Below, in pieces: positions 8,443-15,638 of a stretch of DNA of 48,220 nt. Made by a program: the position numbers and the translations under genes. Numbering within the stretch: the stretch's first letter is position 1; every line of letters starts with the position of its first letter. Below the pieces are notes generated by a model. It made no database searches. It was not told the DNA's origin and saw nothing but the letters and a program-made list of their open reading frames with translations. The stretch covers positions 1 to 48,220 of the forward strand of contig JAJRYK010000002.1 of assembly GCA_024275825.1 (NCBI GenBank), read 5' to 3'. This DNA is from Alphaproteobacteria bacterium. Its GTDB lineage: Bacteria > Pseudomonadota > Alphaproteobacteria > Micavibrionales > Micavibrionaceae.

Positions 8443-8571
8443 TGTCATCCCCGCGGCAGTGCTCTTGCACTGCTCAAACAGCGGGGATCCATTTATGTGA
8501 GCTGCTTTGCAGCTCTCTTTAGTGGATACTGGATGTATAGCTTCGCTAGTGCTCAGCCTCCAGGATGACGG
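8443..8571. repeat. composite palindromic repeat C, copy 1
   Basis: About 129 bases beginning TGTCATCCCCGCGG and ending CCAGGATGACGG. It contains nested hairpins: CCCCGC...GCGGGG enclosing GCAGTGCTCTTGCACTGC, then GAGCTGCTTTGCAGCTC. It fills the gap between convergent sppA and the HAD gene, where it may also act as a terminator or mRNA 3' end stabiliser. Confidence 0.85.
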
Positions 8572-8580
8572 TTTAGCTAT

Positions 8581-9279
8581 TTAGCGCAACATTTTCTTCA
8601 AATGCTCGTATAAATCTGTGTAGGAAATCACGATATTTTCGGGCGGTAAGCCCTTTTCCAGCACAGCGAGCGCGGCGTTAATGCCGTAGGCAACAGGCAC
8701 GACTTTGCCCGGCGTGTGATTATTGGCATCAAGCGCGGCAATGACGTCTTTACGCCGATCGCCGATATGCCAGATGACGTCTTTCTCGGTAATTTCTGCG
8801 TTCAGCTCCTTCAGCGCCAGCAAAATGCCCTCCGGATGTGGTTTGGATTTCTTTACGTCCTCGCGGAAAATGGTGGCGGTGAAATAATGCGCGAGCCCAA
8901 ATTTATCGAGAATGTCGTGACCGTAACCCTTGCCCAGTCCGTTGCTGGCCAGCGCGAGGGGGATGTTGTTTTTCTTGAGCAGTGCCAGCACAGAATAAAT
9001 GCCGGGGCAGGGCTCAACGATCTGATCAACCTCTTTCCGGCGGACCTTGTGAATAGCGCGATGGACAAACAAGCGCGGCTTTTTCCGGTTCAAAAACTCA
9101 TCATCATCCGCAATGATCGGCCCCTGACCCCCACGGCGAAACAGCCAGGTGAAAAATTTGGAGATCGCATAGCCCCAATCATCAAGCTTTTCCAGCACAT
9201 GCAGCAGATAGATATTGATGTGCCGCACCGATGTGCCGTCCATGTCGAAGATCACGATTGTGGGTTTTTCTAAGGCCAT
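8581..9279 (-). CDS. HAD-superfamily hydrolase, phosphoglycolate-phosphatase-like
   Basis: Predicted Mg-dependent phosphatase of 232 residues. HAD motif I is DMDGT (12-16, nucleophile Asp12). Motif II is Ser111 (ASNGLG). Motif III is Lys145 in KKSKPHP. Motif IV is GDRRKD (172-177). A helical cap of about 65 residues sits between motifs I and II. The substrate is unknown, and motif I lacks specificity-determining residues I can read. Only four bases separate it from the upstream P-loop gene, so the two are very probably co-transcribed downstream of dxs. Confidence 0.85.
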   Translation of the reverse strand: MALEKPTIVIFDMDGTSVRHINIYLLHVLEKLDDWGYAISKFFTWLFRRGGQGPIIADDDEFLNRKKPRLFVHRAIHKVRRKEVDQIVEPCPGIYSVLALLKKNNIPLALASNGLGKGYGHDILDKFGLAHYFTATIFREDVKKSKPHPEGILLALKELNAEITEKDVIWHIGDRRKDVIAALDANNHTPGKVVPVAYGINAALAVLEKGLPPENIVISYTDLYEHLKKMLR

Positions 9280-9283
9280 GGGG

Positions 9284-9964
9284 TTATTTTAATTGCGCGG
9301 TGATTTCTGCGATGAGTGCTGTTGGGGTTTGCGCTTGTTTATGCACGTTATAGGGAATAACGATATCTGCGTGTTCTCGATAGAGCGCATCACGTGTTTG
9401 TAGAAGCAAAGGATAGCAGCGTTTGAGGGCTTCGTCATTGGTTTCATCGCTTTGTGGTTCAAAAATGTCGTTCCAGCAAACTGGTTTCGGATGAGCGATA
9501 TAGGTCTTGAACATGTCCGCTTGTACATCTGCGCTGGTCTCGAGGTAGATAACTAGGCCAGCCTGTGTCATGGCCTGCATTTCATCTGGGTGATAAATCG
9601 CGCTGCCTGTGAGATCTATGACTTTACCGCGTTGATCAGTGTTATTGCGTAAAAACTGTGCCTCTATGTCGAGAAAGGCTCGTTCTTTTTCTTTGAAGTT
9701 TTCTGTCCAGGGCATGCCGAAATAATTTCCCATTTTTTCAGCGTCGTTTTCCCCCGGGTAATCTTTGATAAGTTCCGAGAGGGTTGATGATTGTCCAATG
9801 AGATCGTCAAATTCAATGTGTTCTAAACCGTAATGTCTGGAGATTTCTTTTGACCAGTGGGTTTTTCCACTGCCGGACATACCAATGAGGATAAGGTTTA
9901 TGTTGGTGTTGGTGTCTTGAGAGGGGGCGAGCAGCGCGTTTAAAGCATCGTTTGTAATGAGCAT
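9284..9964 (-). CDS. shikimate-kinase-like P-loop protein, paralogue 1
   Basis: P-loop NTPase of 226 residues with Walker A GMSGSGKT at 28-35 and a FDDLIG segment near 53, resembling the shikimate-kinase/gluconate-kinase fold. The family's GGG substrate motif is absent; a DLTGS segment lies in its place near residue 118, and AHPKPVCW follows. The same arrangement (GMSGxGK, E-rich helix, DxxGS, PKP) occurs in the gene at 18125-18892, so the two are paralogues. Its small-molecule substrate is unknown. It lies 20 bases beyond the relict dxs tail and four bases before the HAD gene. Confidence 0.7.
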   Translation of the reverse strand: MLITNDALNALLAPSQDTNTNINLILIGMSGSGKTHWSKEISRHYGLEHIEFDDLIGQSSTLSELIKDYPGENDAEKMGNYFGMPWTENFKEKERAFLDIEAQFLRNNTDQRGKVIDLTGSAIYHPDEMQAMTQAGLVIYLETSADVQADMFKTYIAHPKPVCWNDIFEPQSDETNDEALKRCYPLLLQTRDALYREHADIVIPYNVHKQAQTPTALIAEITAQLK

Positions 9965-9984
9965 GGGAGGGGCCTTCAGAGTGT

Positions 9985-10128
9985 TTAGAGTGACTTTTTT
10001 ACAATATCCTTTGCCGTGAGGCGGGCTTCTTCATATTGCTTTGCGGGGTCATTTTGATCTTGGAACATATCCGGCAAATGCATGGTTTTGATTTTGCAGC
10101 TTTGCAGGAGATCTTCGCGGGCGAGGAA
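9985..10128 (-). pseudogene. dxs: 3' part of dxs beyond an in-frame TAA
   Basis: After the TAA at 10129-10131 the same reading frame continues without shift for 47 codons to a TAA at 9985-9987. The translation begins FLAREDLLQS and continues KTMHLPDMFQDQ. This is the expected end of DXS proteins, where the C-terminal domain runs VLQFLA...LPD.F and then to a helical tail. The stop thus replaces a single Gln codon (CAA to TAA). As written, this segment is untranslated unless the stop is read through or is a sequence error. Confidence 0.85.
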
Positions 10129-12027
10129 TTATAGCACTAGGGAGCCGAAGCCGCCGATGCTGCCTTCTTCGATGGTGATGAGGTGGTCGTGGTTTTCGAC
10201 CAGCTGGCGGATGAGGGCTTTGTCTAGCGGCTTGGCGAAGCGGGCATCGGCGATGGTGACGCTTTTGCCTTTTGCTTCTAGCATCTCGGCGGCTATTTTG
10301 CATTCCTCCAGGCGGGTGCCGTAGCTTAAGAGGGCGATGTCGCTGCCTTCTTGAATGATGCGGCCTTTGCCAATTTTTAGAATTTTCGGCTCTTCTGGTA
10401 TAGGGGCGCCGGTGCCTTCGCCTCTGGTATATCTGAAGGCGATGGGGCCGCCGTTGTAGCTGGCCGCGGTTGCGACCATGCTGGCCAGCTCGGCTTCATC
10501 GGCGGCGGCCATCAGGACGAAATTGGGCAGGCAGCCGAGATAGGCAATGTCGAATGATCCGGCGTGGGTTTGACCGTCTGCGCCGACCCAACCGGCGCGA
10601 TCCATCGCGAAGCGCACGGGCAGGTTTTGCAGGGCGACATCGTGGATGACTTGGTCGTAGGCGCGCTGCATAAAGGTGGAGTAGATGGCGACGAATGGTT
10701 TGTAGCCTTCGGTCGCTAGCCCGGCGGCGAAGGTTACGGCGTGCTGCTCTGCGATTCCGACATCAAAGCAGCGGTCCGGGAATTCGCGAGCGAATAAATC
10801 CATGCCGGTGCCGTCGGGCATGGCGGCGGTGATGCCGATGATTTTATCGTCGGCTCTAGCCTCGTTGATCAGGCTCTGGGCGAAGACTTTGGTGTAGGCG
10901 GGTGCACCTTGTTTGCTCTTGGCTTGCTTGCCGGTAACCACATCGAATTTCTTTACGCCGTGCATTTTATCGGCTGACATCTCGGCGGGGCCATAGCCCT
11001 TACCCTTTTGCGTGATGGCATGGATCAGGATCGGGCCGTCATGCGCGTTGCCGTCCTTGATGTTGCGCAGGATCGGCAGCAAATGGTCTAGATTGTGGCC
11101 GTCAACGGGGCCGATATAGTAAAAGCCCATCTCCTCGAACAGAGAGCCGCCGCCATGGGCATTGGACATTGCGATGCGGGCGCCTTCCTCGGCGCGCTTG
11201 GCGGCGTGGCGCAGCGGGCCGGGCAGTAGCTCGGTAACCTTCTTCCCCGTCTTGCGGGCATTGATATAGGTCTTGGAGGAGACGATTTTGGTTAAATGGC
11301 GGCTCATCGCGCCCACGGGCGGGGCGATGGACATTTCATTGTCATTCAGGATAACGATCAGGCGGGACTTTTTGCCGTTAATCATTTGGGCGCCGGCATT
11401 ATTCATGGCCTCATACGCCATGCCCGCAGACATAGAGCCATCACCGATCACAGCGATCACGTGATTGCCTCCGCCGGATAAATCGCGCGCCACCGCCATG
11501 CCCAGACCGGCGGAGATGGAGGTGGAGCTGTGCGCTGCGCCGAAGGGGTCGTACTCGCTCTCGCTGCGCTTGGTAAAGCCCGACAGTCCGCCGCCTTGAC
11601 GAATTGTATGCATCTTGTCTTTGCGGCCGGTCAGAATTTTGTGTGGATAGGTCTGGTGCCCGACATCCCAAATCAGGCGATCGGCCGGCGTGTCGAAAAC
11701 GGCGTGCAGTGCGACTGTGAGCTCCACAACGCCAAGCCCAGCACCAAGGTGACCGCCGGTTTTAGATACGACATTGATCATCTCTGTGCGCACATTATCT
11801 GCGAGGGTTTTAAGCTCAGCATCGCTGAGCGCCTTCATGTCGGCGGGGGTGGAGACGCGGTCAAGGACGGTTTTGCCCCCTCTCCCCTTGGGGAGAGGGC
11901 TGGGGTGAGGGAGCGTTTCTCTTTGCTCAGAGTCTTTATCCCCCTCACCCCAGCCCTCTCCCCGGAGTGGAGAGGGGGCTTTATTTGCAGGCTTAGTCTG
12001 CGTCAATTTAGGGTCTGCTGCGTTCAT
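10129..12027 (-). CDS. dxs: 1-deoxy-D-xylulose-5-phosphate synthase, interrupted near its C-terminus
   Basis: Thiamine-PP enzyme that condenses pyruvate and glyceraldehyde-3-phosphate, the first step of the MEP isoprenoid route. The mature-like sequence starts at [15 protein letters not shown]. The TPP region is [13 protein letters not shown], and the transketolase-like part includes [14 protein letters not shown] prefer ATG 12027 to a TTG at 12057. The leader before LDRV is encoded by palindromic repeat D, giving an odd [12 protein letters not shown] peptide. Translation stops at an in-frame TAA where other DXS proteins have Gln, leaving out 47 conserved-looking residues of domain III. It lies downstream of ispA. 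Confidence 0.9.
   Translation of the reverse strand: MNAADPKLTQTKPANKAPSPLRGEGWGEGDKDSEQRETLPHPSPLPKGRGGKTVLDRVSTPADMKALSDAELKTLADNVRTEMINVVSKTGGHLGAGLGVVELTVALHAVFDTPADRLIWDVGHQTYPHKILTGRKDKMHTIRQGGGLSGFTKRSESEYDPFGAAHSSTSISAGLGMAVARDLSGGGNHVIAVIGDGSMSAGMAYEAMNNAGAQMINGKKSRLIVILNDNEMSIAPPVGAMSRHLTKIVSSKTYINARKTGKKVTELLPGPLRHAAKRAEEGARIAMSNAHGGGSLFEEMGFYYIGPVDGHNLDHLLPILRNIKDGNAHDGPILIHAITQKGKGYGPAEMSADKMHGVKKFDVVTGKQAKSKQGAPAYTKVFAQSLINEARADDKIIGITAAMPDGTGMDLFAREFPDRCFDVGIAEQHAVTFAAGLATEGYKPFVAIYSTFMQRAYDQVIHDVALQNLPVRFAMDRAGWVGADGQTHAGSFDIAYLGCLPNFVLMAAADEAELASMVATAASYNGGPIAFRYTRGEGTGAPIPEEPKILKIGKGRIIQEGSDIALLSYGTRLEECKIAAEMLEAKGKSVTIADARFAKPLDKALIRQLVENHDHLITIEEGSIGGFGSLVL
11875..11979. 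repeat. palindromic repeat D, in frame within the dxs leader
   Basis: A near-perfect inverted repeat of about 37 bases per arm. The left arm starts GCCCCCTCTCCCC and carries GGGGAGAGGGCTGGGGTGAG. The right arm is its reverse complement, ending AGAGGGGGC. Each arm is itself a small hairpin. It is translated in frame, without stops, as the proline/arginine/glycine-rich leader of DXS. Confidence 0.9.
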
Positions 12028-12193
12028 GATGGGTCTTTGTACCGCATAGTGCGCCAAACACGCAAAGGAAATTTATTGACAAGGGTAGGGGTGAGTATAT
12101 GAAAAATATATTAAATTTATAGAAGGAAGATTTTGAATAATGAAAAAGCAAAAATTACCCAAACGATTGATGGCCCATTAATTCATTTTTAAA

Positions 12194-12526
12194 ATGCCAC
12201 ATGAAGGTGGATGCAAGAATGATTGGGAATGTCAAAAAGTTGCTTTTGCTGCTCACCTTAAAGAAGGTCGAAATTACCTGATTAAAGGTGCCGGGACAGG
12301 TGTAGGAGAAAATATAGGGTATGGTGATGTGGTGGAAACCGTTCCGTTTGAAGAAGCGATGCGGGCACTTGAATGTTTTGAGAAACGCGTAACGGCGCAA
12401 GGTGGGAAAAAGATGCGTACTTCAAAGTTTCGGTTGGCTGTTCATGGAGATTACTACAAACGATTCGAGAAGCTTTTAAAAACGCCTAAGCCCGCCGCGC
12501 AAGAACATACTCCGCAAGTTCGATAA
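12194..12526 (+). CDS. hypothetical protein, 110 residues; may start upstream with an in-frame stop
   Basis: I do not recognise a family. The protein is mixed-charge with a Gly-rich segment (KGAGTGVGENIGYGD) and a Cys trio (GGCKNDWECQ ... LECFEK), and has no membrane segment. Upstream, ATG 12140 has a good AAGGAAG ribosome-binding site and is in the same frame. It meets TAA at 12179 after 13 codons, then continues FIFK into this frame. So either translation starts at 12194 without a good ribosome-binding site, or the gene carries a nonsense codon. Its last 41 bases overlap the 3' end of ispA tail to tail. It sits oppositely oriented between ispA and dxs. Confidence 0.55.
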   Translation: MPHEGGCKNDWECQKVAFAAHLKEGRNYLIKGAGTGVGENIGYGDVVETVPFEEAMRALECFEKRVTAQGGKKMRTSKFRLAVHGDYYKRFEKLLKTPKPAAQEHTPQVR

Positions 12527-13394
12527 GCATATCCGCGCGATTACCAAAGATTTTTAAATGACGCACGGCTTGGGCGACGAGCATTTCGGCGCGGCCTCTG
12601 GCGGCTTCGGCGCCCATGGTGGAGACGAAGGTGGCTTTGCCGGCTTCAATGTCTTTGCCGGTGTCTTTGCCGGTGTCCTGGGGGTCTGCTTCGACATCGA
12701 GAATATCATCGGTGACCTGGAACGCTAGGCCAAGGTCGTGGGCATAGGCACGCAGCGCGCGGCGGTGCGGATCATCAGCCTTGCCCAATATCGCGCCGGA
12801 TTCGCAGGCGAAGGCCATCAGTTGGCCGGTCTTCATGCGTTGCAGGCGGGAGATCGTGCCCAGATCAAATTCTTCCGTTTCGCCGATCAGATCGAGCATT
12901 TGGCCGCCAACCATGCCGTGGCTGCCGGTGGCCTTTGCCAGTTCGCGCACTAAATTACAGCGGACATTGGGATCAGCATGCGTGTCACGGTCAGAGAGCA
13001 CTTCAAAAGCGAGGGTGAGGAGAGCATCACCGGCGAGAATAGCGGTGGCCTCGTCATATTGTTTGTGCACAGTCGGATGTCCGCGGCGCAGAGAGGCATC
13101 ATCCATCGCCGGCAAATCATCATGGATGAGAGAATAACAATGCATGAATTCAATCGCCGCAGCGACGCGGCGCGCGCGCGAGCTATCGACATTGAACAGA
13201 TAGGCAGAGTGAATGGCGAGGAAGGGGCGCAGGCGCTTTCCACCATTGAGCGTGCCATGACGCATGGCATCATAGAGGCGTGCCTCAGCCAAATCCGTCT
13301 CGGGCAAGAGCTTTTCAATCGTCAGATTAACGCCGCGAACGACATCGTCCATGGCGTCCTGGAGTTTCGGGCTGGCGTCACGTGGTGATGGCAT
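12486..13394 (-). CDS. ispA: polyprenyl (farnesyl) diphosphate synthase
   Basis: Class I prenyltransferase that elongates dimethylallyl-PP with isopentenyl-PP to farnesyl-PP. The first aspartate-rich motif DDLPAMD is at 92-98 and the second, DDILD, at 229-233, with GGKRLRP at 51-57. Length 302 is typical. A 12-bp tandem duplication at 12651-12674 gives a repeated DTGK at residues 240-247, just after the second motif. It lies between xseB and dxs as in many alphaproteobacteria. A nuclease cassette now separates it from xseB, and an opposite-strand gene separates it from dxs. Confidence 0.94.
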   Translation of the reverse strand: MPSPRDASPKLQDAMDDVVRGVNLTIEKLLPETDLAEARLYDAMRHGTLNGGKRLRPFLAIHSAYLFNVDSSRARRVAAAIEFMHCYSLIHDDLPAMDDASLRRGHPTVHKQYDEATAILAGDALLTLAFEVLSDRDTHADPNVRCNLVRELAKATGSHGMVGGQMLDLIGETEEFDLGTISRLQRMKTGQLMAFACESGAILGKADDPHRRALRAYAHDLGLAFQVTDDILDVEADPQDTGKDTGKDIEAGKATFVSTMGAEAARGRAEMLVAQAVRHLKIFGNRADMLIELAEYVLARRA

Positions 13395-13430
13395 TTTTAG
13401 GTGTCCTTTTTTATTTTTTTTGCTGATTTT

Positions 13431-13472
13431 GTCATTGCGAGGAGGGCTTTAGCCTGACGCGGCAATCCAGTT
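13431..13472 (-). repeat. palindromic repeat B, left copy of the GIY-YIG cassette
   Basis: GTCATTGCGAGGAG followed by a divergent centre and CGCGGCAATCCAG. It is the inverted partner of 13763-13803 and abuts the stop codon of the GIY-YIG gene. Confidence 0.88.
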
Positions 13473-13760
13473 TCAGCAGAGTGTTTCGTATAAGTCATTC
13501 CAATTTGGATTAAAACCTTCAATTAATGCTAACTTCTTTTTTCGTGATCCGGCTTTAATCTGTTTTTCGCGTATGATCGCGTTCTCTATGTCATCAAAGA
13601 CTTCATAATATACCAGTAAATGGCAATTATATTTAGCAGAAAATCCTTCTGCGTTCTTATTTTTATGTTCGAAAATTCTTTTTCTTAAGTTTGACGTTAC
13701 GCCTGTATAAAGTGTTCCGTTTCTTTTATTGGCTATAATGTAAATCGTAGGGTGTTTCAT
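13473..13760 (-). CDS. small GIY-YIG domain endonuclease inside an inverted-repeat cassette
   Basis: GIY-YIG single-domain protein of 95 residues. The strands are TIYIIANK (5-12) and LYTGVT (17-22). The catalytic Arg is probably Arg28 in NLRKRIFEH, and the acidic site is in REKQIK near residue 65. The FNPNWNDLY tail matches that of the copy at 3911-4186. Base composition is AT-rich compared with xseB and ispA. Two inverted copies of repeat B abut the gene within 2 bases on each side, so gene plus ends form a compact unit of about 373 bp. It sits inside the xseB-ispA operon in the same direction, which keeps transcription continuous. Confidence 0.9.
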   Translation of the reverse strand: MKHPTIYIIANKRNGTLYTGVTSNLRKRIFEHKNKNAEGFSAKYNCHLLVYYEVFDDIENAIIREKQIKAGSRKKKLALIEGFNPNWNDLYETLC

Positions 13761-13762
13761 CG

Positions 13763-13803
13763 TTTCTGGATTGCCGCGTCGCTACGCTCCTCGCAATGAC
13801 GGT
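13763..13803 (+). repeat. palindromic repeat B, right copy of the GIY-YIG cassette
   Basis: TTCTGGATTGCCGCGTCGCT followed by ACGCTCCTCGCAATGAC, the reverse complement of the copy at 13431-13472 apart from the centre. It lies two bases upstream of the nuclease start codon, where its ribosome-binding site would be, and seven bases beyond the xseB stop codon. Confidence 0.88.
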
Positions 13804-13809
13804 GTGGGT

Positions 13810-14049
13810 TTACTCTTGGTCCAATGGCTCTGTTTTGAGCGCACCGTCTTTGTTTATTGTTATTTTCTCGATTTTGGCTTTGGCATCGCTGAGTTTAGTT
13901 TCGCAATGCTTTTTCAGCGCGACGCCGCGCTCATAGGCTTCGATCGATTTCTCCAGCGGCGTGCCGCCTTGCTCCAAATCGCGTACGATAGCCTCGAGCT
14001 GGGTGAGGGCATCTTCGAAGCTGAGTGTTTCAATTTGTTGTTGTGGCAT
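13810..14049 (-). CDS. xseB: exodeoxyribonuclease VII small subunit
   Basis: Small helical subunit of 79 residues that assembles with XseA into the single-strand-specific exonuclease VII. The core SFEDALTQLEAIVRDLEQG, with PLEKSIEAYERGVAL and a lysine-rich C-terminal helix, is diagnostic. The length is usual. It is normally adjacent to ispA and dxs, and is here separated from ispA by the GIY-YIG cassette. The xseA gene is not in the window. Confidence 0.94.
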   Translation of the reverse strand: MPQQQIETLSFEDALTQLEAIVRDLEQGGTPLEKSIEAYERGVALKKHCETKLSDAKAKIEKITINKDGALKTEPLDQE

Positions 14050-14139
14050 TGTTTTTCGCTTTTCTTTAAAGCGCAGAGTGTACGTGAGATAGGGGGGGAT
14101 CTCAAGGGAATTCCTTAGGGATCACCTCGATTTTTCTTG

Positions 14140-14850
14140 TTACCATGATTGGAGTGCAGGCCTCTCTTTTTCTTGAGAAAGGTCTTCAAATTCAATAACA
14201 ACGTTTCCTGTTCCTCGTACCTTGTAGGGCCTGTGGCCGTCTATTGGTTCGTTTCCTGAATATTCAATTTTTAAATCTGGTATATGTTTATGAAGCTCAG
14301 GGATTTTAGGGGCTAAATAGCGTTGTCCATCATGCAGGTATGATCCTGTGAACATAGTCTTCCCAGAGGTGAGAGCATGTCTCATAAGCACCCACCTTAG
14401 GGTTGTCGCATAGCCTTTTTTGTAAAAGTTGGTGGCTGTTTGAAATGTGCCGCTGATTTTTTTCTCTCCTTCATAAAACTTTACGGCTGCGGCAACGCTT
14501 CCACCGGAGCCTTGAATGTAAAAATATTGTGCAAAATTGTGGTCTATTTTCAGGTCCTTTATTTCTGGATCATTAATATCCCAGTTATCAAAATCCACAT
14601 CAGCCGTTTTCAGGTCCTCTATAGTTCCTTGGGACAGAATATGCCAAGTCATCGCGCTCACTGCTTTTCTTAAGAATTCAGCCTTCTCTTCTATCGGGTT
14701 AGCATAGCCCAAGCTGTCGAGTGTGTTTATGTCCACGCCTTGTTGTTTTATAAGCTGGCAAAGGTCAAGGCAGTTACGGGCATAGCGAACATGCCTAACA
14801 TTTCTGTAGGCCTTAACAAGTGTCTGAACTTTTGGTGTGTTGTGGAGCAT
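14140..14850 (-). CDS. hypothetical protein, 236 residues
   Basis: I do not recognise this protein. It has no signal peptide or membrane segment. The N-terminal 60 residues are helical and basic. The middle (about 75-190) is mixed alpha/beta with aromatic-rich stretches such as NFAQYFYIQGSGGS. The C-terminal part ends in a charged tail. AT-richer codon use than the neighbouring xseB and gmhA suggests a lineage-specific or transferred gene. No clear ribosome-binding site is seen. It lies on the same strand as xseB, 90 bases upstream. Confidence 0.65.
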   Translation of the reverse strand: MLHNTPKVQTLVKAYRNVRHVRYARNCLDLCQLIKQQGVDINTLDSLGYANPIEEKAEFLRKAVSAMTWHILSQGTIEDLKTADVDFDNWDINDPEIKDLKIDHNFAQYFYIQGSGGSVAAAVKFYEGEKKISGTFQTATNFYKKGYATTLRWVLMRHALTSGKTMFTGSYLHDGQRYLAPKIPELHKHIPDLKIEYSGNEPIDGHRPYKVRGTGNVVIEFEDLSQEKERPALQSW

Positions 14851-14888
14851 GCAGGCGTTTTAACACAGGCGTTAACTTATGTCAAAAA

Positions 14889-15476
14889 CTATAGCAACCT
14901 CAATTCCTGCTCTAACGCCCCACACAGCATTTGCCCGAGGGTGATGTGCATTTCTTGGATGCGGGCGGTGGTGGTGGAGGGGACGATTAGGGTGCAATCG
15001 CATAGGGGGGGCATTTTGCCGCCGCCCTTGCCGGTTAGGCCGATGGTTTTTAGGCCGCCATCGCGGGCGGTTTTCAGGGCGGTTATGATGTTGGGGCTGG
15101 TGCCGGATGTGCTGATGCCTATGGCGATATCGCCCGGCTTGCCGATGGCTTCTATCTGGCGGGCGAAGAGGGCCTCAAAGCCCATATCGTTGCCGATGGC
15201 GGTCAGGGCGGAGGTGTCTGTGGTGAGCGCGAGTGCGGCGATGGGCGCACGGTCGGAGACATAGCGCACGGCGAGCTCTGTGGCGAGGTGCTGCGCGTCT
15301 GCAGCGCTGCCGCCATTGCCGAAGAACAGGATTTTATTGCCGTTTTGGATGGCGGCGGTGCACAGATCGAGCATGTGCGTGAATTCACCCTGTAGGCTGG
15401 TGAAGGTTTTCTGTGCAACGTCTTGGTGCTCGGTGGCTTCGGATGTCCAAAATATGTCTATATTGAAATTATTCAT
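14889..15476 (-). CDS. gmhA: SIS-domain phosphoheptose isomerase
   Basis: Cytoplasmic isomerase converting sedoheptulose-7-phosphate to D-glycero-heptose-7-phosphate, the first step toward the LPS inner core. SIS-domain hallmarks are GNGGSAADAQH (53-63), Glu67, the phosphate loop STSGTSPN (122-129) and the C-terminal helix containing EMHITLGQM. Length 195 matches GmhA. The other heptose genes are not nearby. A diverged SIS relative such as DiaA is less likely, given the close motif match. Its upstream region contains a 42-bp tandem repeat. Confidence 0.88.
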   Translation of the reverse strand: MNNFNIDIFWTSEATEHQDVAQKTFTSLQGEFTHMLDLCTAAIQNGNKILFFGNGGSAADAQHLATELAVRYVSDRAPIAALALTTDTSALTAIGNDMGFEALFARQIEAIGKPGDIAIGISTSGTSPNIITALKTARDGGLKTIGLTGKGGGKMPPLCDCTLIVPSTTTARIQEMHITLGQMLCGALEQELRLL

Positions 15477-15516
15477 TTTACATAATATTGCTGTGTGGGG
15501 CGTGGTGATAGGGGAG

Positions 15517-15610
15517 GTGCTCGTGAGCGGGTGAGTGTTTGTGAGTAAGCAAGGGCCAGTGTTCGTGAACGGGTAAGTGTTCGTGGGTAAGCAAGGGCGA
15601 GTGTTGCTGG
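15517..15610 (+). repeat. 42-bp tandem repeat, two copies plus a partial third
   Basis: Units at 15517-15558 and 15559-15600 differ at about six positions, and a third begins at 15601 (GTGTTGCTGG). Each unit contains GTGTT(C/T)GTGA-like and GGTAAG-like subrepeats. They fill the gap between the lipoprotein gene and gmhA, upstream of gmhA. Confidence 0.85.
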
Positions 15611-15638
15611 TTTTTTGCTAAAAGACATGCTTCCCGTC

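Noticed and set aside
10129-12181. Reassignment of TAA to Gln in this organism
   Set aside because: Many intact genes in the window end normally at TAA (for example sppA at 8431-8433 and lemA), so a genome-wide code change is not tenable. Only local read-through or mutation remains possible.
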